Positions 16,067-24,020 of a DNA stretch of 64,000 nucleotides are shown piece by piece. This stretch comes from Nisaea sp. (GTDB lineage: Bacteria > Pseudomonadota > Alphaproteobacteria > Thalassobaculales > Thalassobaculaceae): contig NZ_JAXMNY010000001.1 in assembly GCF_034670185.1 (NCBI RefSeq), positions 806,001-870,000 on the forward strand, given 5' to 3'. Position numbers and translations under genes: made by a program. Position 1 is the stretch's first letter; each line of letters begins with the position of its first letter. The notes under the pieces were generated by a model, which searched no databases, was not told the DNA's origin, and worked only from the letters and a program-made list of their open reading frames with translations.

Positions 16067-17149
16067 CTATGCGTTGGCACCGGTCAGGAGATCGTCTCGC
16101 CGCCTGCCAGAGACGGCTTCGAACAGGTGAATGGCATCGCGCGACCAGGAGAGGCCGACATCGCTGCCTGTTGTGAGGGTGTCGGCATTCCGGGCGCGGA
16201 CCGTCAGGCGCTCGTTGCCTATGCGGCAATCGACCAGCGTGTCGGCACCAAGGTATTCGACGGTCTCGACCATGGCCCTGCATGGACTACCGGCACTGAA
16301 ACTGATTTCCTCCGGCCGGATACCGATTGAGACGGGAATATCCGGCTTGCCGGAAAAAATGGGGGCGGTGCTCCCCGCATCCTGTCCGCTGAAACGTGCA
16401 TCGTTGCCACTCCAGTCAAGCGCCAGCACGTTCATTGGCGGTGTGCCGATAAAGCGTCCGGCAAAACTCGTGGCAGGCTTGCGGTAGGTTTCCGACGGTG
16501 TGGCATTTTGCTCGATCCGGCCGTCCTTCAGCAGGATGATGCGGTCCGCCATGCCCATTGCCTCGGCCTGATCGTGGGTGACATAGACCATGGTCATGCC
16601 GAGCTTGCGCTGCAGGGCGCGTATTTCCACCCGCATCTCGTGCCGTAGCTTGGCGTCCAGGTTCGAGAGCGGCTCGTCCATTAGGCAGATCGGTTTTTCG
16701 GCGATGATCGCCCGTCCGAGCGCGACCCGCTGCTGCTGGCCGCCGGAAAGCTGGTTGGGACGCCGATCGAGTAGAGCGGAGAGCCCGATCAATTCGGCTA
16801 CACGTTCGAGCCGATGTCGCTGGTCGTTCTTGCCGATCTTGCGGACCTTGAGCCCGAACAGGATGTTCTCGGCGACGGTCAGATGCGGGAACAGGGCGTA
16901 GGACTGGAAAACCATCGACAGATCGCGTTCTGCCGGGGGCAGGGCGGTCACATCCTTGCCGCCGATGGTGATGGTTCCGGCGCTGGCGGACTCCAGGCCC
17001 GAGAGCAGTCTCAGAATGGTGGATTTGCCGCACCCGGAGGGACCGAGCAGGACGGCGAACGACCCGGGTTCGACCTCGAATGAAACATCATCGACGGCTG
17101 TTGCCGTATCCCAGTGCTTTGTCAGTCCCGCAACAGAGATCCCGGTCAT
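16067..17149 (-). CDS. ugpC: ABC importer ATPase, UgpC/MalK type
   Basis: 360-residue ATPase of the CUT1 type. Walker A GPSGCGKST is at about residues 36-44, Q-loop SYALFPHLTV, signature LSGGQQQRVALGRA, Walker B ICLMDEPLSNLDA and the H-loop VTHDQAEA. The C-terminal about 120 residues form a TOBE/OB regulatory domain (SIGIRPEEISF). It energises the UgpA/UgpE permease pair. It overlaps the end of the GlpR-like regulator gene in an ATGA junction, so regulator and transporter share a transcript. About 100 bp separate its stop from the binding-protein start. Confidence 0.88.
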   Translation of the reverse strand: MTGISVAGLTKHWDTATAVDDVSFEVEPGSFAVLLGPSGCGKSTILRLLSGLESASAGTITIGGKDVTALPPAERDLSMVFQSYALFPHLTVAENILFGLKVRKIGKNDQRHRLERVAELIGLSALLDRRPNQLSGGQQQRVALGRAIIAEKPICLMDEPLSNLDAKLRHEMRVEIRALQRKLGMTMVYVTHDQAEAMGMADRIILLKDGRIEQNATPSETYRKPATSFAGRFIGTPPMNVLALDWSGNDARFSGQDAGSTAPIFSGKPDIPVSIGIRPEEISFSAGSPCRAMVETVEYLGADTLVDCRIGNERLTVRARNADTLTTGSDVGLSWSRDAIHLFEAVSGRRRDDLLTGANA

Positions 17150-17976
17150 TCTCCGGCTTCCGCAAATTCGGGCAGAAGGGCAAGTGCGGCGGCTTCTTTT
17201 CCATCGGTGATCAGTTCGTGACCGGCATCGCGGATCATGGCACCGATCTCTTCCGGCGGCTCGCCATCGCAGAACACCAGATCCGGATCGGAGATGTGGC
17301 CGCCACGGACATAGGCGGCGCGTCCGAACTTTGTTTGGTCGAGAACCACGACCTTGGTCCGGGAGTTCTGGCTGATGGTCTCGCGCGCCCGGATTTCATC
17401 CTCGGTGAAGTCCAGCAGGCTGCCATCCGCGTCCACGCCGCCGACGCCAAACAGGCCGAAATCCACCTTGTAGGCGGAGAAGAACTGTTCGACCTGCCGG
17501 CCAAGCACATCGCGCCCCTCGGGCCGAATCCGACCGCCCGCGATGGTGACTTCAAAGGTCGGGTTGGCGCTCGCGGTCAGTGCCGCGGCGATATTGTTGG
17601 TGACGATCCGGAGACCGGTATGGGAGCGCAAGGCCCGTACGACCATTTCCGGTGTCGTGCCGATGCTGACGGCAATGGACGCTCCGTCTGGAATGCGCGC
17701 GGCTACGGCGCTGGCGATACGGGCCTTGGCGCCGGCGTTCAGGATCATGCGCTGGTCGAAATCGATGTTTGTGTTCGGCGAGGGCAGTTCCACCCCGCCA
17801 TGCCGCCGGCGCAGCAGGCCGCTGTCGCAGAGCTGGTTTACATCGCGCCGGATGGTTTGTTCGGTAACAGCAAACCGGTCCGCGAGATCGATGATGGACT
17901 GGTAACCGGAGGCCCGCACCAGTTCGGTGATTTCGGCCCGGCGTCTGGACGCGTTCGAGGAGAGGGTGGGAGCCAC
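17146..17976 (-). CDS. DeoR/GlpR family transcriptional regulator
   Basis: 276 residues. The DeoR-type helix-turn-helix (SIIDLADRFAVTEQTIRRDVNQLCDSGLLRRRHGGV split over about residues 27-62) is followed by a sugar-phosphate-binding DeoRC domain with GTTPEMVVRAL and FGLFGVGGVDADGSLLDFTEDE. GTG at 17974-17976 with GAAGG upstream is my choice; a TTG at 18003 lacks a ribosome-binding site. It is the first gene of the Ugp-type importer operon and overlaps ugpC by 4 bp. Upstream TTCG-core repeats look like GlpR operators, so autoregulated repression relieved by a phosphorylated sugar or glycerol is likely. Confidence 0.88.
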   Translation of the reverse strand: MAPTLSSNASRRRAEITELVRASGYQSIIDLADRFAVTEQTIRRDVNQLCDSGLLRRRHGGVELPSPNTNIDFDQRMILNAGAKARIASAVAARIPDGASIAVSIGTTPEMVVRALRSHTGLRIVTNNIAAALTASANPTFEVTIAGGRIRPEGRDVLGRQVEQFFSAYKVDFGLFGVGGVDADGSLLDFTEDEIRARETISQNSRTKVVVLDQTKFGRAAYVRGGHISDPDLVFCDGEPPEEIGAMIRDAGHELITDGKEAAALALLPEFAEAGE

Positions 17977-18044
17977 TGACTTGCCTTCGCATGGGGTGTT
18001 CAAATGAATGCGAGGCGAAAACTAAAGGTGCTCTGTTGCGGAAA

Positions 18045-18102
18045 TGCTGTTCGTTTTGTGACGGTTCGATAACGCTTCATGCGCGTTCGAATGTGCGAAC
18101 CG
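18045..18102. promoter_or_regulatory. Candidate GlpR-like operator cluster
   Basis: Upstream of the DeoR/GlpR-like gene are several TTCG-core half-sites. They are TGTTCGTTT at 18048-18056, CGGTTCG at 18062-18068, GCGTTCG at 18083-18089 and CGAACCG at 18096-18102. GTTCG (18085-18089) and CGAAC (18096-18100) form a perfect 5-bp inverted repeat, and CGGTTCG/CGAACCG a perfect 7-bp one. E. coli GlpR sites have an ATGTTCG core, so the resemblance is good. Binding is inferred, not shown. Confidence 0.55.
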
Positions 18103-18125
18103 ACGTCCGATTTCAGGGTCTGGAT

Positions 18126-18161
18126 AAAAAAAGCCGGAGAACGCTAGGCTCTCCGGCTTTT
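18126..18161 (-). terminator. Intrinsic terminator of the TRAP transporter operon
   Basis: Stem AAGCCGGAG/CTCCGGCTT (18131-18139 with 18151-18159), extended by an A-T pair, with an 11-base span between. On the minus strand it is followed by a run of seven T. It lies 24 bp beyond the end of the large TRAP permease gene and upstream of the GlpR-like regulator, so it ends the TRAP transcript. Confidence 0.88.
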
Positions 18162-18184
18162 GTCAGACCATTTTATGGAACACT

Positions 18185-20848
18185 CTAGAAGTGCAGTGAG
18201 ATGTCCTTGTGGCTGGACTGGCAGGCTGCGACTTCGAGAGCGACATCGTGCGGAAGCCGGTTCTGCTGGCGCAGGCCAATCGTGTTCCGGATTGCGTTAT
18301 CATATTCTTCCAGCTTGGCGCCGATCGACTGTTTCGCCGCCTGACGCCAAGTGACTTCCGCGTCGAACATCTCCTTCGCAGCCGCGAGTTCTTCAAGTGC
18401 CTTTTCCGGGTCCGGTGTCTGGCCCCGAAGCGCCCGGCGGACCTTGGATAGAGCGGATCTAATAGATCCCGCTTCATTAATCGCTCCGACCTTGGACTCG
18501 ACGTCCTTGATGACGTCTTCGGCCTCTTTAGGAGCGAGATCGGTCACGGCCTTTGTGATCACAGCGAAGTCGCCGGAGAGGGCTGCAAGCGCGTCCGCGT
18601 CGCGGAGTGTTGCCTGCAGGACAACGATCGGTTCGTAAGCCGCGTCTGCGGTCCTTCGATAGGTCAGACGCGCTTTCTTCTCTGTTGCGAGGACCTTGCT
18701 GAACGCCTTGTGATCCGGCTCCCAATTGGCCGGGATCTCGCTTTCAAGCTGTGCTTTTTCCGACTTCAGTGTCTCGATCTTTGCGAGAGCCTTGTCGATT
18801 GCACCTGGCTTTGCGTCGTTCTGGCGCTTCCAGCGGTTTACGCGCTGTTCAAGTTCCTTGATCTCTTCTCCATGCTTTGCGATGTCCCGCTGCAGTGTAC
18901 GCACGGAGACATGCAAGGGCCTGTAGGTCTCGGCGGCAGTATCGATAGCGTCCGTGGCCGCAAAGGCGTCATGAAGAGCCGGGAAGACCGCCTCTGCGGC
19001 TGCAAAGCTCTTGTTGAGATCGTTCTGCACCGATTTAGGCATGTTCGAGAGGTCCCACCCCTTCGCTCCGGCGATGACGGAACGCAGCGTGTCGCCCTGT
19101 TCTGCAAATGCACTCTGGACGTATTCCTCGACACAGACCTGCAGGCGCGGGTTCTTCGGCGGCGGAGAGCTTTCGGACGTCAGGGACATCCGGTTCGGCA
19201 GATAGTTCACCAGTTGCGGCGCGATGCCGACGATGAAGAGGGCGAACAATTGGAGTGAAATGAACGGAATAACGCCCTTATACATGGACAATGTCTTGAC
19301 CGCTGACGGCGCGACGCCACGCAGATAGAACAGTGCAAAACCGAACGGTGGGGTCAGGAAAGACGTCTGGATGTTCATTCCGATCATGACGCCGAGCCAT
19401 ACTGCGGTGATGTTCGCGGACGGGTCTGCGAGCAGGATCGGTGCGACGATCGGTACCACAACCACGGCGATCTCGATGAAGTCGAGAAAGAAGCCGAGGA
19501 CGAAGATGACGGCCATGACGATGATGAACTGTGCCCAGAAACCGCCCGGCAGGCCGGTCAGGAATTCGCGCACCAGTTCCTCGCCGCCGAAGGCGCGGAA
19601 AGCCGAGGTCAGCATGGCCGCCCCGAGCAGGATGATAAAGACCAGGGCAGAGGTCTTGGCTGTCTCGACCATGACTCCGCGCAACGTGTCATCAATCTTG
19701 AAGGTGCGGATGCCGCTCCAGACGATGCCGATCAGGAAAACAGTCACAGCCACGACGGCAATCGCCATCGAGACCATATCGGCTGTGGTCTGTATGTTCC
19801 GGATATTGATCGGATTGACATTGTTAATAACGAGAATGGTCAGCAGCGAGCCCATTGCGAGGATTGCTGGGTAGAAGGCGCCTTTGCGGCCTTCAAAAAG
19901 GCGATAGCCGGCCATGACCATGGCACCCACGGCGCCGATCGCACCGGCCTGGTTCACTGTGGCGATACCGGTGATGATGGAACCGAGCACGACGAAGATG
20001 AGTGTCAGTGGCGGCACCAGGGAAAGCAGTACCCGAGCGGCAAACTTGCGATCGTATTTGCCTTCAAACGGAACCGACGGGGCGACCGACGGCTTGAAGA
20101 AAGCGACGATCAGGATGTAGGCCATATAGAGTCCGACAAGGACCAGGCCCGGCAGGAGGGCGCCCATAAACATGTCACCGGCACTGGTCGAGCCCACACT
20201 GAAGGAACTCGGCATGGAAAACTCGCCGGTGGTTTCCTTGAAGTATGCTTTCCGTGCCATGCCCGCCTGGTCAACCGCGCTCGACAGCTGATCGGCGAGA
20301 ATAATCAGGACGATGGATGGCGGAATGATCTGTCCGAGCGTCCCGGATGCGGCGATCGTTCCTGTCGCAAGTGAATGCGAGTAGTTGTTTCGCAGCATGG
20401 CGGGCAGGGAGATCAGTCCCATCGCAACCACGGTCGCGCCGACGATACCTGTCGTTGCCGCGAGCAGGGCGCCCACGAACACGACGGAGATGCCGAGGCC
20501 GCCCCGGATCGGTCCAAAGAGCTGAGCCATCGCGACCAGAAGGTCTTCCGCGATCTTCGAGCGTTGCAGCATGATGCCCATGAAGACGAAAAGCGGGATC
20601 GCTATGAGCGTGTCCCGTTCAACTTCCCAATATACGCCCCTGAAGTTTGTCACACCGGCAGTCAGCCAGTTGACCGGACCGCCCTGTGCGAAAAAGGCGG
20701 AGGCGTCACCGGCGAATATCTCGCCGGTGAGAGCCGCGAGGCCAATGGTGATGATTGCGGAGCCCGGAAGCGCGAATGCGACCGGAAAACCGGATGCAAG
20801 AGCGCCGGCCATGAGCACGACAAGCAGGAGGAGGAATACGAGTTCCAT
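18185..20848 (-). CDS. TRAP transporter large permease (DctM) fused to a long helical C-terminal domain
   Basis: 887 residues, far longer than most DctM proteins (about 430-600). Residues 1-553 are a hydrophobic DctM domain with a dozen or more membrane helices, including GTIAASGTLGQIIPPSIVL and IGMNIQTSFLTPPFGFALFY, the conserved substrate/sodium motifs. From residue 554 the protein turns hydrophilic: a Ser-Pro-rich linker (SLTSESSPPPKNPRLQ), then about 300 charged, helix-prone residues with heptad-like runs such as HGEEIKELEQRVNRWKRQND and KIETLKSEKAQLESE. The reading frame is continuous. It is 23 bp after the small permease gene. The extension may be cytoplasmic or periplasmic; its function is unknown. 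Confidence 0.88.
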   Translation of the reverse strand: MELVFLLLLVVLMAGALASGFPVAFALPGSAIITIGLAALTGEIFAGDASAFFAQGGPVNWLTAGVTNFRGVYWEVERDTLIAIPLFVFMGIMLQRSKIAEDLLVAMAQLFGPIRGGLGISVVFVGALLAATTGIVGATVVAMGLISLPAMLRNNYSHSLATGTIAASGTLGQIIPPSIVLIILADQLSSAVDQAGMARKAYFKETTGEFSMPSSFSVGSTSAGDMFMGALLPGLVLVGLYMAYILIVAFFKPSVAPSVPFEGKYDRKFAARVLLSLVPPLTLIFVVLGSIITGIATVNQAGAIGAVGAMVMAGYRLFEGRKGAFYPAILAMGSLLTILVINNVNPINIRNIQTTADMVSMAIAVVAVTVFLIGIVWSGIRTFKIDDTLRGVMVETAKTSALVFIILLGAAMLTSAFRAFGGEELVREFLTGLPGGFWAQFIIVMAVIFVLGFFLDFIEIAVVVVPIVAPILLADPSANITAVWLGVMIGMNIQTSFLTPPFGFALFYLRGVAPSAVKTLSMYKGVIPFISLQLFALFIVGIAPQLVNYLPNRMSLTSESSPPPKNPRLQVCVEEYVQSAFAEQGDTLRSVIAGAKGWDLSNMPKSVQNDLNKSFAAAEAVFPALHDAFAATDAIDTAAETYRPLHVSVRTLQRDIAKHGEEIKELEQRVNRWKRQNDAKPGAIDKALAKIETLKSEKAQLESEIPANWEPDHKAFSKVLATEKKARLTYRRTADAAYEPIVVLQATLRDADALAALSGDFAVITKAVTDLAPKEAEDVIKDVESKVGAINEAGSIRSALSKVRRALRGQTPDPEKALEELAAAKEMFDAEVTWRQAAKQSIGAKLEEYDNAIRNTIGLRQQNRLPHDVALEVAACQSSHKDISLHF

Positions 20849-20871
20849 CAGTCAGGTTCGCTTTTCAGGTC

Positions 20872-21930
20872 TTAATGTGCAGAGGACCCGCCGATTTCAC
20901 GTCGGCCGGGCTCGTCTCGATAATCGGCAAGGCTTTCCAGGATGTAGCTGGCAAACTGGATCATCATGGTGACGGCGAAGATTCCAAGGAAACTTGCCAT
21001 CAGGTATTTGACGTACATGCCGAAGCCGGATTGGGAGACTTCGAAGCTCAGCATCGGGCTGTTGATGATTGCAGATTTGTTCCACATGCCGATGGTCATG
21101 ACGGTGATGCAGAGAGACATACCGAGCAGCAGAGAGCCCCAAATGTTGATCAGTCCCCTGATCCGCGTTGTCAGGCCGGCATACAGCACGTCCACCCTGA
21201 CATGTCCGTCTTCATAGAGCGTGTAAGCACTGGCGAAGAGGAAGAGAGCGCCGTACCAGAACCGGACGAGATCCCCCTGGAATGCCTGCTCGTAGGAGAA
21301 AATGAACCTGCTGATCACGATGCCCAGTTCAGCGGCGACCACCAGCAGCGCCAGCCATGTGAAGCCGAGCGAGCGGGTGAAGGCGGCCACGACGCATCCA
21401 AGCAGAACGAGCGGGATATGAACATAAGCACCGCGGAACTGCGAACGTCCAAGGGAGGTCGTAAGATCGTTCCCAACCAAATTGGGAAGCAAATTCTCGA
21501 CCCGCAGGAAAGTGATGACCATGTCCGTTATGCCGACGAAGATCACGGCCCAGAAGGCGGCGCGAACGATATAGGCGGCAATGCCGACCATTACCTGCGA
21601 GTCTTGTCGTAGCGGGCGGTCCGGAGTCCGGGCTGTGAAGAGCGCGGAGCCTGCAATGCAGGCGAAATAGCTAAGGGCCTGTAGCCAGCCTAGAAGCTGC
21701 GCACTTCCGTCCAGTGGCGTTTTCAGACTGCTGGGACCGAACAGCGCAAGATGGTCCACGAGCGTCAGAAAGCCGGGCCAATCCCGCCAGAAGATCAGGT
21801 AATTGTTGAGGATAAACATCAGCGTGAGGGTAACGCTCGCCCAGCAGAATATTCGGGTGAACGCGGATGTAGGCGTCTGATAACGCCCGCCATTCCGGTC
21901 AAACGCGGATACGTTGGTCGATTCGGACAT
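20872..21930 (-). CDS. TRAP transporter small permease (DctQ), long form
   Basis: 352 residues with about seven or eight hydrophobic segments, longer than the usual four-helix DctQ (about 160-200 residues). The C-terminal half carries the DctQ signature SAYTLYEDGHVRVDVLYAGLTTRIRG split across residues near 230-260. The N-terminal half adds extra membrane helices (TRIFCWASVTLTLMFILNNYLIFW and others), a form seen with mannitol/chloroaromatic-type TRAP systems. It forms the membrane complex with DctM. It lies between the binding-protein gene (74 bp, with a hairpin) and dctM. Confidence 0.85.
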   Translation of the reverse strand: MSESTNVSAFDRNGGRYQTPTSAFTRIFCWASVTLTLMFILNNYLIFWRDWPGFLTLVDHLALFGPSSLKTPLDGSAQLLGWLQALSYFACIAGSALFTARTPDRPLRQDSQVMVGIAAYIVRAAFWAVIFVGITDMVITFLRVENLLPNLVGNDLTTSLGRSQFRGAYVHIPLVLLGCVVAAFTRSLGFTWLALLVVAAELGIVISRFIFSYEQAFQGDLVRFWYGALFLFASAYTLYEDGHVRVDVLYAGLTTRIRGLINIWGSLLLGMSLCITVMTIGMWNKSAIINSPMLSFEVSQSGFGMYVKYLMASFLGIFAVTMMIQFASYILESLADYRDEPGRREIGGSSAH

Positions 21931-21950
21931 TTCAAGAAATCTCTTATAGG

Positions 21951-21982
21951 ACCGAGGCGGGATCTACGGATCCCGCCTCGGT
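21951..21982 (-). other. Perfect 14-bp hairpin between the TRAP binding protein and small permease genes
   Basis: ACCGAGGCGGGATC (21951-21964) and its exact complement (21969-21982) enclose a 4-base loop. No T-run follows on the minus strand, so it is not a classical terminator. It fits a 3' stabiliser of the binding-protein mRNA or an attenuator within the operon. Confidence 0.8.
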
Positions 21983-22004
21983 ACGCGTTAAGAAAACGCT
22001 GAGT

Positions 22005-23111
22005 TTAGAGGCCAAGCACCCGGTTGCGCTTCTCGGAGTAGCCGATATCGGCCAGCTTCAGCCAGCCACCGGCTGCACTGCGGGCTTTCTCGAAGCTCTC
22101 GTGAACGCGGAGTGCGAGATCGCTGTGTGCCTTGGTTTCCTCGAACACTTCCTGAGCGGCGCCGCCGAACGCATCATAGACGTCGTCATTGAATTCCTTC
22201 ACGACAACACCCTGCTCGTCGACCAGCTTACGGAGGTATTCACCGTTCTTGGCGTTGTATTCGGCCATCATCCAGTCGTTGGTCTGGTGTGCAACGGCGG
22301 TGATGAGAGCCTGGTCAGCCTTGCTCAGGCCACCCCACCAGGAGGCATTCATACCGAGGGAATCATACCCGCCCGGCTCATGCATGCCCGGGAAGTAGTA
22401 GTACTTGGTGGCTTCGTAGAACTTCATCGCATAGTCGTTCCACGGACCGACCCATTCGGTCGCCTCAATGGCGCCGGAAACCAGGTTTTCATAGATCTGG
22501 CCGCCCGGCAGGGAAACCGGAGAAGCGCCCAGTTTCGCCATGACGTCGCCGCCGAGGCCCGGGATACGCATCTTCAGACCCTTGAGGTCGTCGGGGCTGT
22601 TGATTTCCTTGTTGAACCAGCCGCCCATCTGCACGCCGGTGTTACCAGCCGGCAGACATTTCAGGCCAAAACCGCCAGCCAGTTCGTCCCACAGTTCCTG
22701 ACCGCCCATGTGATGGACCCACGCGCCCATTTCGCTGGCGGTGAGGCCGAACGGAACGGATGTGAAATATGCCCAGGCCGGGTGCTTGCCTTTCCAGTAG
22801 TAATCGGCCGAGTGATAGGCCTGAGCGTTACCGGATGCGACTTCGTCGAATGCGTCGAACGCGCCAACGCGCTCGCCGGCGGCAAAATACTGAACCTGGA
22901 TGCGGCCGTCGGAAACATCTCCGAGGCGCTTTGCAAGCAGCTGGGCGTTGGTGCCGAGACCCGGGAAATCACGACCCCAGCTCGAGACCATCACCATCTC
23001 GATGCGCTCTTGGGCGAGGGCCGGTTTCGGGAAGGAGGACGCTGCGGCAACGGCTGTAGCGCCGCCAACGCTAGCAAGTCCAGCTTTGGTAATAAAATCG
23101 CGACGTTTCAT
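22005..23111 (-). CDS. TRAP transporter substrate-binding protein (TakP/DctP-like)
   Basis: 368 residues starting MKRRDFITKAGLASVGGATA: a twin-arginine-like signal followed by a hydrophobic core and PALA cleavage site, suggesting Tat export. The mature part has SSWGRDFPGLGTNAQLLAKR, GLKMRIPGLGGDVMAKLGA and GAIEATEWVGPWNDYAMKF. The GAIEATEW/GPWND region is typical of TakP-like binding proteins that take 2-oxo acids or carboxylates with a metal ion. The ligand class is therefore probably a carboxylate, but is not settled. First gene of the operon, in the order SBP, DctQ, DctM. Confidence 0.86.
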   Translation of the reverse strand: MKRRDFITKAGLASVGGATAVAAASSFPKPALAQERIEMVMVSSWGRDFPGLGTNAQLLAKRLGDVSDGRIQVQYFAAGERVGAFDAFDEVASGNAQAYHSADYYWKGKHPAWAYFTSVPFGLTASEMGAWVHHMGGQELWDELAGGFGLKCLPAGNTGVQMGGWFNKEINSPDDLKGLKMRIPGLGGDVMAKLGASPVSLPGGQIYENLVSGAIEATEWVGPWNDYAMKFYEATKYYYFPGMHEPGGYDSLGMNASWWGGLSKADQALITAVAHQTNDWMMAEYNAKNGEYLRKLVDEQGVVVKEFNDDVYDAFGGAAQEVFEETKAHSDLALRVHESFEKARSAAGGWLKLADIGYSEKRNRVLGL

Positions 23112-23369
23112 TGTTGAAGCTCCCTAGATGCTTTTGTTTCGTTCATCGGTGCGAATTGGATCGCAGAGTGAAGCCACTGACTGCGCACTGTAACAAGTGC
23201 CTATTCGCAGCTCGCGGAAATTAGTGCGTTCGAATTTTCAATTTGGCAACCATTCTTCACCTGATTTGCCGCAATGCGGTATAAATTTGCTCAAGTGCCC
23301 CTCCCTAGAGTTAGAAAATATCAATTTCGAGAGTTTAAAACCCGTAATATGGTCGAATCAGGGCGGGCG

Positions 23370-23819
23370 TCACACGGGCAATGCGGTTGTTTCCTTGATG
23401 GTCTCCATGGAAAAGCGTGACGTGACCTCGCTAAGTGCCGTGAGTTCCACGAGATTTTTGTAGAATAAGTCGAAACTCTTCATGTCTGGGACGACAACTT
23501 TCAGCATGTAGTCCACTTCGCCGGCCATACGGTGAAACTCGAGCACTTCGGGCATGCCCTTGACGGCTTCGGCGAAGGATTTCAGCCAGTCGCCTGAATG
23601 TTCCCCCGTCTTGATGCTGACAAATACGGTAAGGCCGTATCCGAGCTTGTCCGCGTCCAGAACGGCAACTTGACGCTTGATCAATCCCTCTGCCTGCATG
23701 CGGTTGATGCGCTTCCAGCACGGCGATGCGGAAAGCCCGACATGACGGGCGATATCCGAGACGGAGATGCTGCTGTCTTCCTGCAGGAGCCGCAGGATCT
23801 TCCGGTCCATGTCATCCAT
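23370..23819 (-). CDS. Lrp/AsnC family transcriptional regulator
   Basis: 149 residues. The N-terminal helix-turn-helix (MDRKILRLLQEDSSISVSDI and HVGLSASPCWKRINRMQAEG) and the C-terminal RAM ligand domain (GMPEVLEFHRMAGEVDYMLK) are complete. SPCWKRINRM is the form typical of Lrp relatives that sense amino acids. It is divergent from cysG, with about 200 bp between the starts; an Lrp-type gene next to the cysG-cysI block recurs in alphaproteobacteria. It probably controls sulfite reduction in response to cysteine or another amino acid. It could also act on the TRAP operon 260 bp away. Confidence 0.9.
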   Translation of the reverse strand: MDDMDRKILRLLQEDSSISVSDIARHVGLSASPCWKRINRMQAEGLIKRQVAVLDADKLGYGLTVFVSIKTGEHSGDWLKSFAEAVKGMPEVLEFHRMAGEVDYMLKVVVPDMKSFDLFYKNLVELTALSEVTSRFSMETIKETTALPV

Positions 23820-24020
23820 TCTTAAACTTCCTGTTTTGTGACAGCCACGTTCTCTGTGCGTCGTGTGTAGGAAAGATATTTTCTTTTTACTGAGGTCATA
23901 TTGTCGATTTGGAAAAAATGATGATATTTCAGGGGCAGTAAGAGTTCAATAGTTCTCCGAGTGCGAAAGTGGGCACGCGGTCGATTTCCTGATCAGGTTT
24001 CTCCAGGCGGACAGCCACAG

